Positions 62,074 through 64,000 of a DNA stretch of 64,000 nt are shown here, in pieces. The notes below the pieces were generated by a model. That model worked only from the letters and a program-made list of their open reading frames with translations. It did no database searches and was not told the DNA's origin. The position numbers and the translations under genes are program-made. This DNA is from Pseudomonas sp. NC02 (GTDB lineage: Bacteria; Pseudomonadota; Gammaproteobacteria; Pseudomonadales; Pseudomonadaceae), in assembly GCF_002874965.1 (NCBI RefSeq), contig NZ_CP025624.1, positions 5,332,001-5,396,000 on the forward strand. The letters run 5' to 3'. Position 1 is the stretch's first letter. Each line of letters begins with the position of its first letter.

Positions 62074-63501
62074 ATGTCTGAATCTCCCGGAAAACTTCGA
62101 CTCGGCGCACTGGTTGCACTTGTCGTGGGTTCAATGATTGGTGGCGGGATCTTCTCACTGCCGCAAAACATGGCGGCCAGCGCCGATGTCGGCGCGGTAC
62201 TGATTGGTTGGGTGATCACCGCCGTGGGCATGTTGACCCTGGCGTTCGTGTTCCAGACCCTGGCCAATCGCAAGCCCGACCTCGACGGCGGGGTCTATGC
62301 CTACGCCAAGGCCGGGTTTGGCGACTACATGGGTTTCTCATCCGCCTGGGGTTACTGGATCAGTGCCTGGCTGGGCAACGTCGGCTATTTCGTGCTGCTG
62401 TTCAGCACCCTCGGTTACTTCTTCCCCATCTTCGGCGAAGGCAACACCCCGGCGGCGGTGATCGGCGCGTCGGTGCTGCTGTGGGCCGTGCACTTCCTGG
62501 TACTGCGCGGGATCAAGGAAGCCGCGTTCATCAACCTGGTTACCACCATCGCCAAGGTGGTGCCACTGGTGCTGTTTGTGTTGATCGCGCTCTTCGCGTT
62601 CAAGCTGGACATCTTCACCGCCGACATCTGGGGCGTGAAAAACCCGGACCTGGGCAGCGTGATGAACCAGGTGCGCAACATGATGCTGGTCACCGTCTGG
62701 GTGTTCATCGGCATTGAGGGTGCGAGCATCTTCTCGTCCCGCGCCGAAAAACGCTCCGACGTCGGCAAGGCCACGGTGATTGGTTTTATCACCGTGCTGC
62801 TGTTCCTGATGCTGGTGAACGTGCTGTCCCTGGGGATCATGACCCAACCGGAATTGGCCAAGCTGCAAAACCCGTCGATGGCCGCCGTGCTGGAGCACGT
62901 GGTGGGTCACTGGGGCGCGGTATTGATCAGCGTCGGCTTGATCATTTCCTTGCTGGGGGCGCTGCTGTCGTGGGTGCTGCTGTGTGCGGAGATCATGTTC
63001 GCCGCCGCCAAGGACCACACCATGCCGGAGTTCCTGCGTAAGGAAAACGCCAACCACGTGCCGGCCAACGCCCTGTGGCTGACCAACGCCATGGTGCAGA
63101 TTTTCCTGGTGATCACGCTGTTCTCGGCCAGCACTTACCTGTCGCTGATCTACCTCGCCACCTCGATGATCCTGGTGCCTTACCTGTGGTCGGCGGCCTA
63201 TGCACTGCTGCTGGCGGTGCGCGGTGAAACCTATGAAAGCGCCCCGGGCGAACGCAGGAAAGACCTGCTGATCGGCGCCATCGCGTTGATCTACGCGGTC
63301 TGGCTGCTGTACGCCGGTGGCACCAAGTACCTGTTGCTGTCCGCCCTGCTCTACGCCCCTGGCGTGATCCTGTTCGCCATGGCCAAGCATGAATTGGGCA
63401 AACCGATTTTCACCAACGTCGAGAAGCTGATTTTCGCCGCAGTCGTCATAGGCGCCCTCGTGGCGGGCTATGGCCTCTACTCCGGCTTCCTGACCCTGTA
63501 A
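62074..63501 (+). CDS. arcD: Arginine/ornithine antiporter ArcD
   Basis: A 475-residue antiporter that imports arginine and exports ornithine for the arginine deiminase pathway. MSESPGKLRLGALVALVVGS starts helix 1, and GGGIFSLPQNMAASADVGAV and the following helices match ArcD. TTGGAGTCATGCG precedes the ATG. It is first in the arc operon, 24 bp before arcA. Confidence 0.95.
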   Translation: MSESPGKLRLGALVALVVGSMIGGGIFSLPQNMAASADVGAVLIGWVITAVGMLTLAFVFQTLANRKPDLDGGVYAYAKAGFGDYMGFSSAWGYWISAWLGNVGYFVLLFSTLGYFFPIFGEGNTPAAVIGASVLLWAVHFLVLRGIKEAAFINLVTTIAKVVPLVLFVLIALFAFKLDIFTADIWGVKNPDLGSVMNQVRNMMLVTVWVFIGIEGASIFSSRAEKRSDVGKATVIGFITVLLFLMLVNVLSLGIMTQPELAKLQNPSMAAVLEHVVGHWGAVLISVGLIISLLGALLSWVLLCAEIMFAAAKDHTMPEFLRKENANHVPANALWLTNAMVQIFLVITLFSASTYLSLIYLATSMILVPYLWSAAYALLLAVRGETYESAPGERRKDLLIGAIALIYAVWLLYAGGTKYLLLSALLYAPGVILFAMAKHELGKPIFTNVEKLIFAAVVIGALVAGYGLYSGFLTL

Positions 63502-63525
63502 TCATTGTTCACTGGAGGATCTGTA

Positions 63526-64000
63526 ATGACCACGGAAAAAGTGAAGTACGGCGTACATTCCGAAGCCGGCAAACTGCGCAAAGTCATGGTGTGCTCCCCA
63601 GGTTTGGCCCACCAGCGGCTGACCCCAAACAACTGCGATGAACTGCTGTTCGATGACGTGCTGTGGGTAGCCCAGGCCAAGCGCGACCACTTCGACTTCG
63701 TGACCAAGATGCGCGAGCGCGACATCGATGTGCTGGAAATGCACAACCTGCTGACCGACATCGTCGCCATCCCCGAAGCGCTGGACTGGATCCTGGAGCG
63801 CAAGATCACCGCCAACCAGGTGGGCCTGGGGCTGGTCAATGAGGTCAGCTCGTGGCTGCGCAGCCTGGAGCCGCGCAAGGTCGCCGAGTACCTGATCGGT
63901 GGCGTGTCGGCCGATGACCTGCCGAGCAGTTTCGGTGGCAAGACCATCGAGATGTTCCGCGATTTCCTCGGCCACTCAAGCTTCATCCTGCCGCCGCTGC
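63526..64000 (+). CDS. arcA: Arginine deiminase (C-terminal part outside window)
   Basis: The first 158 codons of ArcA, starting [46 protein letters not shown] is the typical N-terminal block with the arginine-binding region. It turns arginine into citrulline and ammonia, the first step of fermentative arginine use. The catalytic Cys lies beyond the window. CTGGAGGATCTGTA precedes the ATG. Confidence 0.97.
   Translation, partial: MTTEKVKYGVHSEAGKLRKVMVCSPGLAHQRLTPNNCDELLFDDVLWVAQAKRDHFDFVTKMRERDIDVLEMHNLLTDIVAIPEALDWILERKITANQVGLGLVNEVSSWLRSLEPRKVAEYLIGGVSADDLPSSFGGKTIEMFRDFLGHSSFILPPL

Noticed and set aside
1..64000. CRISPR arrays, tRNA or rRNA genes, insertion sequences, prophage genes
   Set aside because: No evenly spaced repeat array, no tRNA cloverleaf and no transposase, integrase or phage protein was recognised.

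Overview
The window reads as chromosomal DNA of a fluorescent Pseudomonas, most likely the P. fluorescens group. The evidence is the high GC content with GC-ending codons, the glucose-uptake/Entner-Doudoroff block (gtsABCD-oprB-mutarotase-hexR-zwf-pgl-eda), the fadD1/fadD2-hydrolase-phaJ block, the cpxR/spy-like/histidine kinase block, the arc operon, and many ~90-bp palindromic repeat pairs of the REP type (arms with GTGGGAGCGGGCTTGCTCGC). No rRNA, tRNA, CRISPR array, prophage or transposase gene was seen.

Layout: 1-1311, a FecR/ECF sigma pair (fecR cut by the window edge). 1530-3260, an orphan PhnD-like binding protein and a fatty-acid desaturase. 3364-7479, small and housekeeping genes (GNAT, exported methyltransferase, peptide deformylase, BrkB-like, CsbD). 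7663-13121, two tandem acyl-CoA ligases with a divergent lipase and an R-specific enoyl-CoA hydratase. 13177-15281, DUF2383, DUF3820 and a class V aminotransferase-like enzyme. 15479-27676, glucose catabolism and uptake, followed by an AGE-family sugar epimerase. 27833-31831, a coiled-coil membrane protein, an SDR enzyme, and ArgP/ACT/LysE. 32007-36781, sodB, a small protein, a GGDEF-EAL protein and an imelysin lipoprotein. 37045-43898, TrkH, an AraC regulator, Mpo1-like and HD proteins, and two MFS carriers with two tiny genes. 43895-46629, ArfB, a large inverted repeat and an amino-acid permease. 47155-48329, a 45-residue acidic peptide gene followed by an M29-type metallopeptidase. 48540-54536, rluB, DUF1289, scpB-scpA, a YciO-type protein, a PHP exonuclease, yciB and yciI. 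54643-57853, an envelope-stress type two-component locus. 57894-60230, a rearranged CoA-transferase and alkA. 60233-64000, two divergent arcD paralogues and the start of arcA.

How parts work together: OprB, GtsABCD, the mutarotase, Zwf, Pgl and Eda take glucose from the outer membrane to pyruvate plus glyceraldehyde 3-phosphate under HexR. A perfect 20-bp palindrome occurs upstream of both gtsA and the AGE gene, suggesting one regulator for both. The fadD/phaJ block activates fatty acids and links beta-oxidation to (R)-3-hydroxyacyl-CoA.

The most unusual locus is the 45-residue peptide plus M29-type enzyme at 47155-48329. It has a leader/core-like charge distribution and a strong hairpin between the two genes. 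No known pathway is recognised for it, and its function is an inference only. Other points of interest are an ~830-bp inverted repeat at 44386-45212, an apparently permuted class III CoA-transferase, and an imelysin gene with a good Fur box.
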